The notes beneath the pieces are model-generated. The model made no database searches. It was not told the origin of the DNA and saw only the letters and a program-made list of their open reading frames with translations. Below, piece after piece: positions 43,501 to 51,297 of a DNA stretch of 64,000 nt (position 1 is its first letter; each line of letters begins with the position of its first letter). This DNA comes from DASWHR01 sp036398095. GTDB lineage: Bacteria > Actinomycetota > AC-67. The stretch spans positions 1 through 64,000 of the forward strand of contig DASWHR010000010.1 of NCBI GenBank assembly GCA_036398095.1, written 5' to 3'. The translations under genes and the position numbers were made by a program.

Positions 43501-46500
43501 ACTCAGCTGGAGCTTCTGTGGACGTATACGTCTCCGATGCTCGACGGACAGAACGAGGGCTTCGCCAACATCGCGCTCGGCCAGCTCAACGGCGACGGCC
43601 CGCTCGAGGTCGTCGTCTACTCAAACAACCGGATCAACACCCAAGCGGTCACCAGCAACCAGGGCCGGCTTGCGGTCCTCGACGCCGCGACCGGCACGCT
43701 CATCGACGACACATCGGTGGCCACGGCCGACCCGGAGGCGATCGTCATCGGCGTGGACGCTCCTCCCGCGATCGCCGACGTGGACGGCGACGGAAACACC
43801 GAGATCGTGTTGATCCATCACGTCGGCGGCACCACGCCCGGATCGTTCCTCGCGGGCTACGGCCTGAGCGGCGCGACGCTGATCGAGGAGTTCGACTCGA
43901 ACCTGACCGCGGCGTCGAACTGGACGTCGTGGGCGGTCGCCGAACTTCGCCCGGAGCGCGCCGGCCTCGAAGTCGTCGTCGCGCAGAACGCGGTCTTCAT
44001 CAACGGCCCCTCCACGGGCGCCATTCGCGTGTGCAAGCCGTTCGGCGGCAACGCCACCTGCGACGAGAACGTGAACACCACGACCGGAATCTTGGGCGTC
44101 TCGGTCGCCGACCTCGACGGGGGCAGTCCCGAGATCGTCGGCAACGGCCGCACGGGCGCCAGCCTGAACGTCGTGAAGACGAGCCCGGCGCTGTCGCTGG
44201 TTTCGCGTACCGACGGGTTCCTGTGGAACACGGCGAGCCTGGCCGATGTGGACGGCGACGGCAAAGCCGACGTCGTCAACGCCGCCTACTCGGGTCAGTC
44301 GACTTTCCCGGAAAGCGACCCCGAGAAGAAGGGCGACGTGACGGTGCGCGGATTCACCGGCGCCGCGATCGTCGCGAAGGGCACGCTCGAGCGGACTCCG
44401 CCGCCGGGAAGCGACTGGGGCGCCAAGGGCGGCGGCGCGCTGGTGGACATCGCCGGCGACGCGCGTCCCGAGTTCGTCTACGGGCAGGGTGACGGCACGC
44501 TGGTCGCCGTGAAATTCGCCGCCGACGGCACGCCCTCGCTGCTGTGGGAGACCTCTCTGTCCGCTGCCGCGAACGCGCCGGTCGCGGCGGGCGACGTCAC
44601 CGGCGATGGCCTTCTGGATCTGGTCGCCGCGACCGCCGACGGAAAGGTCGTCGTGCTCGGAGCGGGTCCGCTCGCCGGGATCGGGATCACGCCGACCGCG
44701 GCGACGATCCCCGCAGGAGCAACGCAGACCTACGCCGTCGAAAGCTTCGACGCGGCCGGCAACTCGCTGGGCGACGTGACTGCCGACGCCTCCCTTTCGA
44801 TCACCGACGGGGCCTGCACCGGGTCGTCATGCGGCAGCGAGCAAGCCGGCGATCACATCGTGACCGCCACGTATCAAGGCAAGACGGCCGCCGCGACGCT
44901 CACGGTCGTTCCGGGCCCGCTCGCGTCGATGACGATCACGCCCGCGGCGGCGACGGTCGCCGCGGGTCAAAGCCAGACCTATGCGGTCTCGGGCTTCGAC
45001 TCCTTCGGCAATCCCAAGGGGGACGTGACCGTCGGCACGACGTTCTCGATCGCCCCGGACGGATCGTGCTCGGCCAACACCTGCTCGGCCACGACGTCCG
45101 GCGCGCACACGGTGACGGCCACGCAGGGCGCCGTGTCGGTCGATGCGTCGCTGCAGGTGGATCCCGGGCCGCTGGCGTCGCTTCTGCTGTCGCCGGCCGA
45201 AACCACCGTCGTGCTGGGCGCCTCGCAGACCTATGTCGCTCAGGGCCGGGATGCGTTCGGCAACTCGCTGGGCGACCTCACGGTCGGCACGACGTTCGCG
45301 ATCTTCCCCGACGGATCGTGCTCGGGTTCGACCTGCACGCCGGCGGCGCTCGGCAATCACACCGTCCGCGCGGCGCGCGGCACGGCGCAAGGCTCGGCGC
45401 TCTTGCACGTGATTCCTGAGAGCATTCACCGGATCGTCCTGTCGCCGGCGACGGCGACGATCACGGCCGGCGGCAGCCAGGCCTACACCGCGGAAGGTTT
45501 CGATGGTGACGACAACTCGCTCGGCGACGTCACCTCCGTGACGGTGTTTGCCATCGGCCCGAACGGATCGTGCAGCGCCAACACCTGCACGGCCACGATC
45601 GCCGGCGACCATACGGTCGTCGGAAGCGTGACCGGCGCGGCGGCGACGGCGGGGCTGAAGGTGCTCGCCGGTCCGATGACGGCGATCTCGCTGTCGCCGG
45701 CGTTGTCGCAGATCCCGGCCGGCGGGACGCGCACCTACACGGTGCAGGGCCGGGACCAGTACGGCAACGTCACCGGCGACGTGACCGGATCGGCGACGCT
45801 GGCCATCGCCCCGGAGGGCTCCTGCACCGGCAACGCATGCACGGCCGACGTCTACGGCAATCACGTGGTCACGGCGACGGTCGACGCGCTGACCGCGACG
45901 GCAACGCTGAAGGTGGTGCCGGCGGCACCGTCGATCTCCACGCCGCTCGCCGGCAGCGTCAACGGCCCGTCGATCGACGTGACCGGACTGGCCCCCACCG
46001 GCACGACGGTCTCGCTGTGGGACAACGGCAGCAAGATCGAAGAGGGCATCGTCGTGGCGGGTGACGGCTCGTGGACGGTGACACGCTCGTTCGCGAACGG
46101 CTCGCACACGATGACGGCGTTCGCTTCGGTGAGCGGCAACGTCAGCGCGCCGTCCGCGGCACGCCAGTTCACGGTCGACGCGAACGCTCCGACGACCACG
46201 GTGCATCGCCGTCAGGGCTACATCGTCGCGCAGGTCTACCACCCGCTCGAGCCGGTACGCGTCGAGGGCGTGGCACGCGACACGGATTCGGGCATCGCCG
46301 CGGTCGAGGTGACCTACGCCGGTGCAGAGACGGTCGTGGACACGGTGACGTGCGCCGCGCCCTGCGCGGAGCTTCGCTGGGTCTCCTCGCCGGATCTCCT
46401 GCCCGGCATCTACACGGTGTCGGCGGTTCCGATCGACCGCGCCGGCAACCGCGGCTCGGCCGTCACGATCACGATCGTGACCACGAGCCTGGTCGGCGGC

Positions 46501-46551
46501 GACGGCGGATCGTCGTCGGCGACGGCGACGCGTCCGAACGTGATCGAGTAA
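40513..46551 (+). CDS. Large secreted subtilisin-family serine protease with adhesion-type repeats
   Basis: The protein is 2012 residues from the GTG at 40513, preceded by GGAGGAAG; an upstream ATG at 40456 would put 19 polar residues before the signal. The signal peptide (RPILFMTILAALFAS) is followed by a propeptide and an S8 domain with catalytic Asp149 (GIVDSG), His195 (DHGSHVAGIA) and Ser397 (FGGTSMSSPHVAG). Next come a PKD-like domain (about 468-555, PPYSYAWDLDNDGS), a jelly-roll/MAM-like region (about 560-715), two fibronectin III domains (about 720-915), an FG-GAP/VCBS propeller with repeated D-x-[TD]-G-D-G-K/N-A motifs (about 950-1380), five Ig-like repeats, and C-terminal Ig-like domains. 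No LPXTG or membrane anchor is seen at the end, so it is probably released or held non-covalently. A strong terminator follows. Confidence 0.93.
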   Translation: MISTPTRRRRVRPILFMTILAALFASTTARSAPDAAEVLAAEESGRSERVVIFGGVDAAFMRALGALTPYELVYNYEILQGAAVSVPVPAVERVLAFAQEAGLQAERDLEIHQDLSNSARTVYVKDNGTGPGAWSLGYNGAGVTIGIVDSGLYAEHTSLDDIDDNASTNDPKIVKFKDYVNAGGNDVAPYDDNDHGSHVAGIAAGTGGGSSQNIGMAFRSHLAGFKVFSDAGAGSSTDFIAAVNWIVLNGDSVNPPIRVINYSGGSVPVGGNNNGNSAQSQAVDAAMNAGIVVVMAGGNGSQDGAGPNQVDGNVNIPADSREGIAVCSSNSANPPTAPTYTNWDSEGPTADGRTKPDVCAPGESVASVNSPANGGIPCPPPLSCGGPSAYASFGGTSMSSPHVAGIAALIIQAVPNITAIELRQVLFETALNYPSKDNDRGYGEARAKHAIELAIERHGGDTTALAANANGPYSALQGETISLTATATGGVPPYSYAWDLDNDGSHETAGKTVTFANTAAAGVKSVSVRITDSKAVPAIATDAATVTVFQKVTLLSDNVEGGDAGWVSSDAALGWHRTTIHSQSPATSWYAGNDVLEEYQPAADFTLTQRVDLSTGAAATSAQILWRFARGGALEADFDFLHAKVKRAQDATYTTRATYDDDLGDGWSTETIDLTSLKGNEVDIQFHFTSDEILQFRGPFIDDVQIFGTAPPDVDTTPPAAIGDLAAGAATETSVALTWTATGDDGIVGQATSYDLRYSTEPIGAANFDSATPAPGVPAPGLSGAPQSFVVGGLIPGTTYYFAIKAIDESSNSSPVSNAVTATTLDDLTAPSQVTGLAGIAGNGSAALSWDAATDNVGVASYDVLQDGVPVKNVPGTATTVTGLTNGTTYEFAVRAKDLAGNLGPVSDAIQILPTGPAVPAGWPEARGGNARTGTTAGHGSQGVPSVRQTITVGTLAVDASPLIVDITGDGKADLLAVTDPGLNTPATVKAYEQTATQLELLWTYTSPMLDGQNEGFANIALGQLNGDGPLEVVVYSNNRINTQAVTSNQGRLAVLDAATGTLIDDTSVATADPEAIVIGVDAPPAIADVDGDGNTEIVLIHHVGGTTPGSFLAGYGLSGATLIEEFDSNLTAASNWTSWAVAELRPERAGLEVVVAQNAVFINGPSTGAIRVCKPFGGNATCDENVNTTTGILGVSVADLDGGSPEIVGNGRTGASLNVVKTSPALSLVSRTDGFLWNTASLADVDGDGKADVVNAAYSGQSTFPESDPEKKGDVTVRGFTGAAIVAKGTLERTPPPGSDWGAKGGGALVDIAGDARPEFVYGQGDGTLVAVKFAADGTPSLLWETSLSAAANAPVAAGDVTGDGLLDLVAATADGKVVVLGAGPLAGIGITPTAATIPAGATQTYAVESFDAAGNSLGDVTADASLSITDGACTGSSCGSEQAGDHIVTATYQGKTAAATLTVVPGPLASMTITPAAATVAAGQSQTYAVSGFDSFGNPKGDVTVGTTFSIAPDGSCSANTCSATTSGAHTVTATQGAVSVDASLQVDPGPLASLLLSPAETTVVLGASQTYVAQGRDAFGNSLGDLTVGTTFAIFPDGSCSGSTCTPAALGNHTVRAARGTAQGSALLHVIPESIHRIVLSPATATITAGGSQAYTAEGFDGDDNSLGDVTSVTVFAIGPNGSCSANTCTATIAGDHTVVGSVTGAAATAGLKVLAGPMTAISLSPALSQIPAGGTRTYTVQGRDQYGNVTGDVTGSATLAIAPEGSCTGNACTADVYGNHVVTATVDALTATATLKVVPAAPSISTPLAGSVNGPSIDVTGLAPTGTTVSLWDNGSKIEEGIVVAGDGSWTVTRSFANGSHTMTAFASVSGNVSAPSAARQFTVDANAPTTTVHRRQGYIVAQVYHPLEPVRVEGVARDTDSGIAAVEVTYAGAETVVDTVTCAAPCAELRWVSSPDLLPGIYTVSAVPIDRAGNRGSAVTITIVTTSLVGGDGGSSSATATRPNVIE
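44665..45921 (+). repeat. Five tandem Ig-like repeats in the subtilase
   Basis: Five units of about 84 residues start GPLAGIGITP, GPLASMTITP, GPLASLLLSP, ESIHRIVLSP and GPMTAISLSP. Each contains AG-x-x-Q/R-T-Y and a C-x4-C pair (CTGSSC, CSANTC, CSGSTC, CSANTC, CTGNAC) that may form a disulfide. They resemble bacterial Ig-like (Big) domains and are clearly internal duplications. Confidence 0.88.
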
Positions 46552-46570
46552 CGCAAACGATGCGAAACAG

Positions 46571-46605
46571 CCGGGAGGGTCGCGCAGACCCTCCCGGTTT
46601 TTTTT
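46571..46605 (+). terminator. Intrinsic terminator of the subtilase gene
   Basis: CCGGGAGGGTC (46571-46581) pairs perfectly with GACCCTCCCGG (46587-46597) and is followed by eight T residues (46598-46605). It lies 20 bases after the stop and is the clearest rho-independent terminator in the window. Confidence 0.97.
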
Positions 46606-46716
46606 CCGCCCACCGGCGCCGCGCGCGATGCGGACATTCCCGGCCCGATCGGTTGCAAGCGGCCCGGACGCATCCGTTCAGATCGCCGCGCATGCGCTCC
46701 GACGGCACAGATCTGG

Positions 46717-46893
46717 ATGTTCCCCGGCATCGAATACCGAGCCCGTTTCCGCTGGTTGAGCGGCTCGTTTGATGGAGTGCAGCCAACGGATGCACGACCG
46801 GTAGAGGGCATTGTTCCGCTTTGGGTCGTAAATCCCGCGGGGGTGTTGGAAATTCTGGCGGGACCTCGGAAGGAACGGCTTCCACGGCGTTGA
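46717..46893 (+). CDS. Possible small protein, 58 residues
   Basis: An open frame encodes MFPGIEYRARFRWLSGSF followed by DGVQPTDARPVEGIVPLWVV and a basic end KERLPRR. No obvious ribosome site precedes the ATG. It lies between the subtilase terminator and the better-supported 45-residue ORF, 27 bases upstream of the latter. Composition looks protein-like (balanced hydrophobic and charged residues) but no family is recognised. The 111 bases from the terminator to this ORF hold nothing recognised. Confidence 0.35.
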   Translation: MFPGIEYRARFRWLSGSFDGVQPTDARPVEGIVPLWVVNPAGVLEILAGPRKERLPRR

Positions 46894-46920
46894 ATCCTTG
46901 CGCCGAGGAGAGGAGTGAGG

Positions 46921-47058
46921 ATGATCACGTGGGTGTTGGTCCAGGAACCGACCGCAGCCGTCGGCGCTGCGATCGAGATGATCGAAGAACGTATCGGTTC
47001 GACCGCCGAAGTGATGTGGCTGTGCCCCGACGAGCTCGCAGAGCCCGTCCAGGACTAG
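46921..47058 (+). CDS. Small protein, 45 residues
   Basis: The ATG is preceded by an unusually strong purine-rich ribosome site (GAGGAGAGGAGTGAGG). It encodes MITWVLVQEPTAAVGAAIEM, then IEERIGSTAEVMWLCPDE and LAEPVQD: a short hydrophobic strand, a likely amphipathic helix and an acidic end. It converges on thyX, whose stop lies 38 bases away. No family is recognised. It is short enough to be missed by standard gene calling. Confidence 0.55.
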   Translation: MITWVLVQEPTAAVGAAIEMIEERIGSTAEVMWLCPDELAEPVQD

Positions 47059-47095
47059 CCGCTCGAACCACAGGCGCGCCCGGCGCCCCCATCGC

Positions 47096-48721
47096 CTAGG
47101 GCTCGTCTCGCTCCAAAGATTCGAGACGTTTCCGCTCCGCCCTCCGCTCCGCCTCAAGTCGTTCCAGGTCCACGGACGAATAGTCCACATGGGACATGAA
47201 CTCTGCCACCGCCCGGTGGCCGGCCCGCTCGCCGATCAGACGGTGCATCTCATGCGCTACCTTTCGGTAGCCGGCATGCCCTTGCGCGCTGGAGCGCAAC
47301 TCGATCAGATGCACCGCCTCACGAAGGTTCATCTGCATCGCGTACCGGATCCGGTAGGCCATGCACACCGCGTACTGCGATTGCGGCGCCAGGTCCGGAT
47401 AGATCGCCTCCCACAGGGCCCCGCTGTCATCGAGCGACGAACGGTACGCTTCGCCGGCGCCGCACTCGTCGGCTTCGGGCGGCAGGTCCGCGCCGTGTCG
47501 CGGGGTCAGGTCCTGCCATTCGATCGTGAGCATCCGGTGGCGCTGCAGATCGCGGAAGCCGCCGTAGTCACCGAGCACATCGAAGCGGTAGTCGCATCGC
47601 TCGAACGCGCGACCCGGCTTGTGACGGCGATTCGCGCGCTCTCCCACGTACGTCCGCATCACACGGAGCCGCTCCTCGGTCGTCATCGCGCGCGCGCGCT
47701 CGACGAGCGCGTCTTCGGGCAGAGACGAGTACGGATACAGCATCGCGGCGACCAGCTTGACCTCGGCGTCGGGGTCGAAGTCGGTGAGCGTGACCAGCGG
47801 CCGCTCGCCGGGCTTTTCGTCGCCGAGAATCTCGGCCGCGAGCGAGGCCATCGCCTGCCGGGTGTCGCGCAGATACCCGATCCACGCGCCGCCCCGATCG
47901 GGCTGGTCCACGCGTTGCAGGAAGGTCGGAATGACTTTGTTCAGCTCAGAGAGCATCGCGTCGGCGGTGTCGCGGCATTCGCGCAGCGGCGAGGCCCGCA
48001 GCCGCATCAGCATCATCTCGTAGGCTTGGCCGCTCGCGTAGATGCCCATGTTCGATACGGTCGCGGCCGGCAGCATCCCGCGCAGCACGTCGCACGCCTT
48101 CGCCTTGATGGTGGCCTTCCAGACCCGGTCGGGGTCGCCGTCGTGCTTGGGGTGTCGCCCGGCGAAGTGCTCGATCGCGCGCGGCAGCGCGGCGGCGTAG
48201 CGTTCGAAGATCGCATCGAGCGTCTGCTCGTAGGCGGCGGCGTGCGGCGAGGCCATGACGTCGGGCTCGAGAAAGTAGCGCCAGCGGCCGCCCGGCTTGT
48301 CGTCGTAGCCGACGTAGCGGGTGGATTGCTCGAGGTAGGCCGCAAGGCGCCCCCATTCGAGCTGCTTGGTCAAGATGTTCGATGCCTGCTCGACCGCGAT
48401 GTGCGCGCCGCCGAGCTGCGCGACCGAGTCGTCGCCGAACTCGATGAAGATGCGGCCGTAGAGTTCGTCGGCCTTGGCCATCCCCAGATCCGAGCCGCCG
48501 GCCGAGCCGAGCGATTCGACGTCGCCGCCGCGCAGGAACTCGTCCAGGAACAGCCGCCGCAGCGACTTGGCGGTGCGCGAGTAGCGTGCGAACAGCGCGC
48601 CCTTGACGGCTTCCGGCAGGTTCATCACCGCAAAGACGTTCGAGTCGATGTTGCCCGCGACCCGGCCGAGGATTGCGCGCTCGTGGGGCGTGAATTCTTC
48701 GACGACGTAGGGATGCGTCAT
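47096..48721 (-). CDS. thyX: FAD-dependent thymidylate synthase, double-length form
   Basis: The protein is 541 residues from the ATG at 48721, about twice a standard ThyX (about 220-250), with two related halves as in other long actinobacterial ThyX proteins. ThyX methylates dUMP to dTMP with FAD and methylene-tetrahydrofolate. The usual signature RHRxxSxNExSxRY is divided. In the N-terminal half residues 122-136 keep EQSTRY but read EWGRLAAYL where RHRTGSYN is expected. In the C-terminal half RHR is kept at 394-396 but the rest reads MLTIEWQDLTPRHG. Its start overlaps the dapB stop (ATGA), so the two are coupled. The frame extends antisense through dapB but that part is not coding. Confidence 0.9.
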   Translation of the reverse strand: MTHPYVVEEFTPHERAILGRVAGNIDSNVFAVMNLPEAVKGALFARYSRTAKSLRRLFLDEFLRGGDVESLGSAGGSDLGMAKADELYGRIFIEFGDDSVAQLGGAHIAVEQASNILTKQLEWGRLAAYLEQSTRYVGYDDKPGGRWRYFLEPDVMASPHAAAYEQTLDAIFERYAAALPRAIEHFAGRHPKHDGDPDRVWKATIKAKACDVLRGMLPAATVSNMGIYASGQAYEMMLMRLRASPLRECRDTADAMLSELNKVIPTFLQRVDQPDRGGAWIGYLRDTRQAMASLAAEILGDEKPGERPLVTLTDFDPDAEVKLVAAMLYPYSSLPEDALVERARAMTTEERLRVMRTYVGERANRRHKPGRAFERCDYRFDVLGDYGGFRDLQRHRMLTIEWQDLTPRHGADLPPEADECGAGEAYRSSLDDSGALWEAIYPDLAPQSQYAVCMAYRIRYAMQMNLREAVHLIELRSSAQGHAGYRKVAHEMHRLIGERAGHRAVAEFMSHVDYSSVDLERLEAERRAERKRLESLERDEP

Positions 48722-49512
48722 AGGTCGAGCAGACTTTCCAGGCCGAGCGTCAGCCCATGGCGGGACGAGACGGCCTTGACGGCCAGAACCACGCCGGGCA
48801 TGAACGATTCGCGATCGTAGGAGTCGTGCCGGATCGTGAGCGTCTCCCCGGGACCACCGAAGATCACCTCCTGATGCGCGATCAGGCCGGGGAGCCGCAC
48901 CGAATGGATGCGGATTCCTTCGACGTGAGCGCCGCGTGCGCCCGGCACGACCTCGCCGGCCGGTGGCTCGGCGGCGCCTTCGCGATGCCGGGCGATCTCG
49001 GAGGCGGTGCGCAGAGCGGTACCGCTGGGCGCGTCGGCTTTCCCGTCGTGGTGGAGCTCGACGATCTCGACCGCCGGGAGGAACTCCGCGGCGCGAGACG
49101 CGAAGCTCATCATCAGCACCGCCCCGACGGCGAAGTTCGGCGCGACGAAAACGTTCGACTCGTCGCCCTCCTCGGCGATCAGCGCGCGGATCGCGGTCAC
49201 GTCGGCTTCGGTCAGTCCGGTCGTGCCCACGACCGCGTGGACGGCGTGGCGGATGCACCAGCGGATGTTGTCCATGACCGCTTTCGGATGCGTGAAGTCG
49301 ACGGCGACTTCGACTTCGGCTTCGGAGAGCATGTCGAGTTCGTCGGAGACGTCGATGCGGATGCTCGGGTCCCCGACGAGCCGGCCGACCGGAGTTCCCG
49401 CCTCGTGGGTGTCCACGGCGGCCGCGAGCAGCAGATCGGGGTCGGCATGAACGGCCGCACACACCTGCCGACCCATCTTTCCGGCCGCTCCGATCACTCC
49501 GACGCGAATCAT
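48718..49512 (-). CDS. dapB: 4-hydroxy-tetrahydrodipicolinate reductase
   Basis: The protein is 264 residues. It has the NAD(P)H-binding motif IGAAGKMGR, VDFTHPKAVMDN, VVGTTGLTEADV, APNFAVGAVLMM and the substrate/catalytic region ELHHDGKADAPSGTAL. It reduces the DapA product to tetrahydrodipicolinate, the substrate of DapL. It lies in the conserved M16 peptidase-dapB-thyX order, with thyX overlapping its stop by 4 bases. Confidence 0.98.
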   Translation of the reverse strand: MIRVGVIGAAGKMGRQVCAAVHADPDLLLAAAVDTHEAGTPVGRLVGDPSIRIDVSDELDMLSEAEVEVAVDFTHPKAVMDNIRWCIRHAVHAVVGTTGLTEADVTAIRALIAEEGDESNVFVAPNFAVGAVLMMSFASRAAEFLPAVEIVELHHDGKADAPSGTALRTASEIARHREGAAEPPAGEVVPGARGAHVEGIRIHSVRLPGLIAHQEVIFGGPGETLTIRHDSYDRESFMPGVVLAVKAVSSRHGLTLGLESLLDL

Positions 49513-49559
49513 CGCGCCATGCTACCCGGCCCGACCCACGACAACGAACCGCGCGGACA

Positions 49560-50822
49560 CTAGGTGACGAACTCGTCGTAGCCGTTTCCGTCGCCGGGAC
49601 CGAGCACGGTCAGCGCCCACGGCTGCTGCGTCAGAACGCGGCGGCCGGCGGCGATCACGTCGTCTTGGGTGACGGCCTTGACCCGCTCCACGACCTCGTC
49701 GGGCGACAGGATCTCGTTGTGGCACAACTCGCCCTTGCCGAGCCGGCTCATGCGGCTGCCGGTGTCCTCCAGGCCGAGCACGAGCGAGCCGGTCAAGTGG
49801 CCCTTGCCACGAGCAAGCTCTTCGCCGGTGATCCCGTCTTCGACCACGCGGGCGATCTCATCGCGGACGAGAGAAAGAACCTCGCGCACGCGCTTGGCCG
49901 CGGCGGCCGCGTAGATCGTGAACAGGCCGGTCTCGGCGTAACCGGTATGCGAAGACCAGACCGAGTAGACCAGGCCGCGCTTTTCGCGGATCTCTTGAAA
50001 CAGGCGCGAGGACATGCCGCCGCCCAGCACGATGTTGAGCACGCCGAGTGCGAACCGGTCGGGATCGTTGCGCGACAGTCCGCCGGTGCCGTATACGACG
50101 TGGGATTGCTCGAGCTTCCGCTGCTCGACATGGATGCGGTTGTGGAGCGGCGGCGCCGTATCGCCGGTTCGCGCGACGCGCGTGGGTCCGGCCGGGGCAT
50201 GTGCGTAGGCCTTCCCGACCGCGTCGACGACGTCGTCGTGGCGGACGTTGCCGGCTGCCGCGAAGACTAGGTTTCCGGGGCGGTAGTGGAGCCGGTAGTA
50301 GGCGTGGACTTGCTCGCGGCTCATTGCGGCGACCGTGTCGGCGCGGCCTTGGATGCGGCGGCCGAGCGGATGGTCGCCCCAGATGGTTTCGTTGAACAGG
50401 TCGAAGACGATGTCGTCGGGCGCGTCGTCGTGCATCCCGATCTCTTCCAGCACGACCTGTCGCTCGGATTCGACGTCGGCGTCGTTCAGCAGCGAATGCT
50501 CGACCATGTCGGCGATCACCTCGACGGCCATCGGTAGGTCCTCGTCGAGCGTGCGCGAATGGAAGCAGGTGTATTCCTTCGCCGTGAAGGCGTTCAGGTC
50601 GCCGCCGACCGCGTCGAACAACTCGGCGATCTGCTGCGCCGTGCGGGTCGGCGTTCCTTTGAAGAGGAGATGCTCCAAGAAATGCGTCGCGCCGTTGAGC
50701 TCCGGCGGCTCGTCGCGGCTTCCCGCCCCCACCCACGCGCCGAGCGACGCGCTCCGCACACCCGGAACGTGCTCGGTCAAGATTCGAATGCCACAGTCGA
50801 GGTCGGTCCGCTGATAGTCCAT
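49560..50822 (-). CDS. M16-family zinc peptidase (insulinase / processing-peptidase type)
   Basis: The protein is 420 residues. It has the inverted zinc motif HxxEH: His47, Glu50 and His51 (THFLEHLLFKGT), with the distal Glu in VESERQVVLEEI (about 118-128). The second domain has GLSRNDPDRFALGVLNIVLG and RLFQEIREKRGLVYSV. Single-domain bacterial members act as dimers on small proteins or peptides. This gene normally follows pnp directly; here a duplicated pnp fragment, an islet and a plus-strand gene separate them. No clear ribosome site precedes the ATG. Confidence 0.94.
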   Translation of the reverse strand: MDYQRTDLDCGIRILTEHVPGVRSASLGAWVGAGSRDEPPELNGATHFLEHLLFKGTPTRTAQQIAELFDAVGGDLNAFTAKEYTCFHSRTLDEDLPMAVEVIADMVEHSLLNDADVESERQVVLEEIGMHDDAPDDIVFDLFNETIWGDHPLGRRIQGRADTVAAMSREQVHAYYRLHYRPGNLVFAAAGNVRHDDVVDAVGKAYAHAPAGPTRVARTGDTAPPLHNRIHVEQRKLEQSHVVYGTGGLSRNDPDRFALGVLNIVLGGGMSSRLFQEIREKRGLVYSVWSSHTGYAETGLFTIYAAAAAKRVREVLSLVRDEIARVVEDGITGEELARGKGHLTGSLVLGLEDTGSRMSRLGKGELCHNEILSPDEVVERVKAVTQDDVIAAGRRVLTQQPWALTVLGPGDGNGYDEFVT

Positions 50823-50874
50823 AGGAACGTCAGTCTACGGTTTCCCCGGCCCTCGGGGGATATGCTTCTGGTCT

Positions 50875-51240
50875 ATGAAGCGCTTCCTCATCACCATCGC
50901 GATTGCCGCGGCCATCGTCGCGGCCGTGTCGACGTCGATCGTGCTCGCCGTCGGCTGGTCGGCGGAACGGCTCTCGCGCGGATGGTTGATCGGCGGCGCG
51001 ATCTTCGCCGGTCTCGGCGCGATGTCTTTTACCGGCGGAACCACGCAGTCGGGCCTCTTCGGCGGCGGTTCCATGGGCCGCGGCCACGAACTCCTCGCCG
51101 AAACGCACGCGCTCGGACCCGACGGGCATCTCAAACGGCAAGCCGACGACCGCGCCGGCCGCGTCGGCTTCGCGTGGATCGCACTGCTGGCCGGCGCCGC
51201 CGTTATCGGCGCGGGGGCGCTGCTGGGCCTCCTGGTCTGA
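50875..51240 (+). CDS. Small membrane protein of unknown function
   Basis: The protein is 121 residues with two N-terminal helices (FLITIAIAAAIVAAVSTSIV, and WLIGGAIFAGLGAMS), a glycine-rich soluble loop (SMGRGHELLAETHALGPDG) and a C-terminal helix (FAWIALLAGAAVIGAGALL). No family is recognised. It is on the opposite strand to its neighbours, divergent from the M16 peptidase gene, and ends at a shared bidirectional terminator. Confidence 0.7.
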   Translation: MKRFLITIAIAAAIVAAVSTSIVLAVGWSAERLSRGWLIGGAIFAGLGAMSFTGGTTQSGLFGGGSMGRGHELLAETHALGPDGHLKRQADDRAGRVGFAWIALLAGAAVIGAGALLGLLV

Positions 51241-51254
51241 TCGAAGGATTCGAA

Positions 51255-51280
51255 GAGGGACGGCGCGAACGCCGTCCCTC
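51255..51280. terminator. Bidirectional terminator between the membrane-protein gene and the pnp fragment
   Basis: GAGGGACGGCG-CGAA-CGCCGTCCCTC is a perfect 11-bp hairpin with a four-base loop followed by GTTTGATTT on the plus strand. It lies 14 bases after the plus-strand stop and 17 bases beyond the end of the pnp fragment, so it probably served pnp before the islet arrived. Confidence 0.85.
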
Positions 51281-51297
51281 GTTTGATTTCGCGGGGT

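Noticed and set aside
48722..49462. Upstream extension of the thyX frame across dapB
   Set aside because: The extension is Arg-rich and lies antisense-like within dapB in another frame. The ATG at 48721 starts the recognisable ThyX sequence and overlaps the dapB stop.
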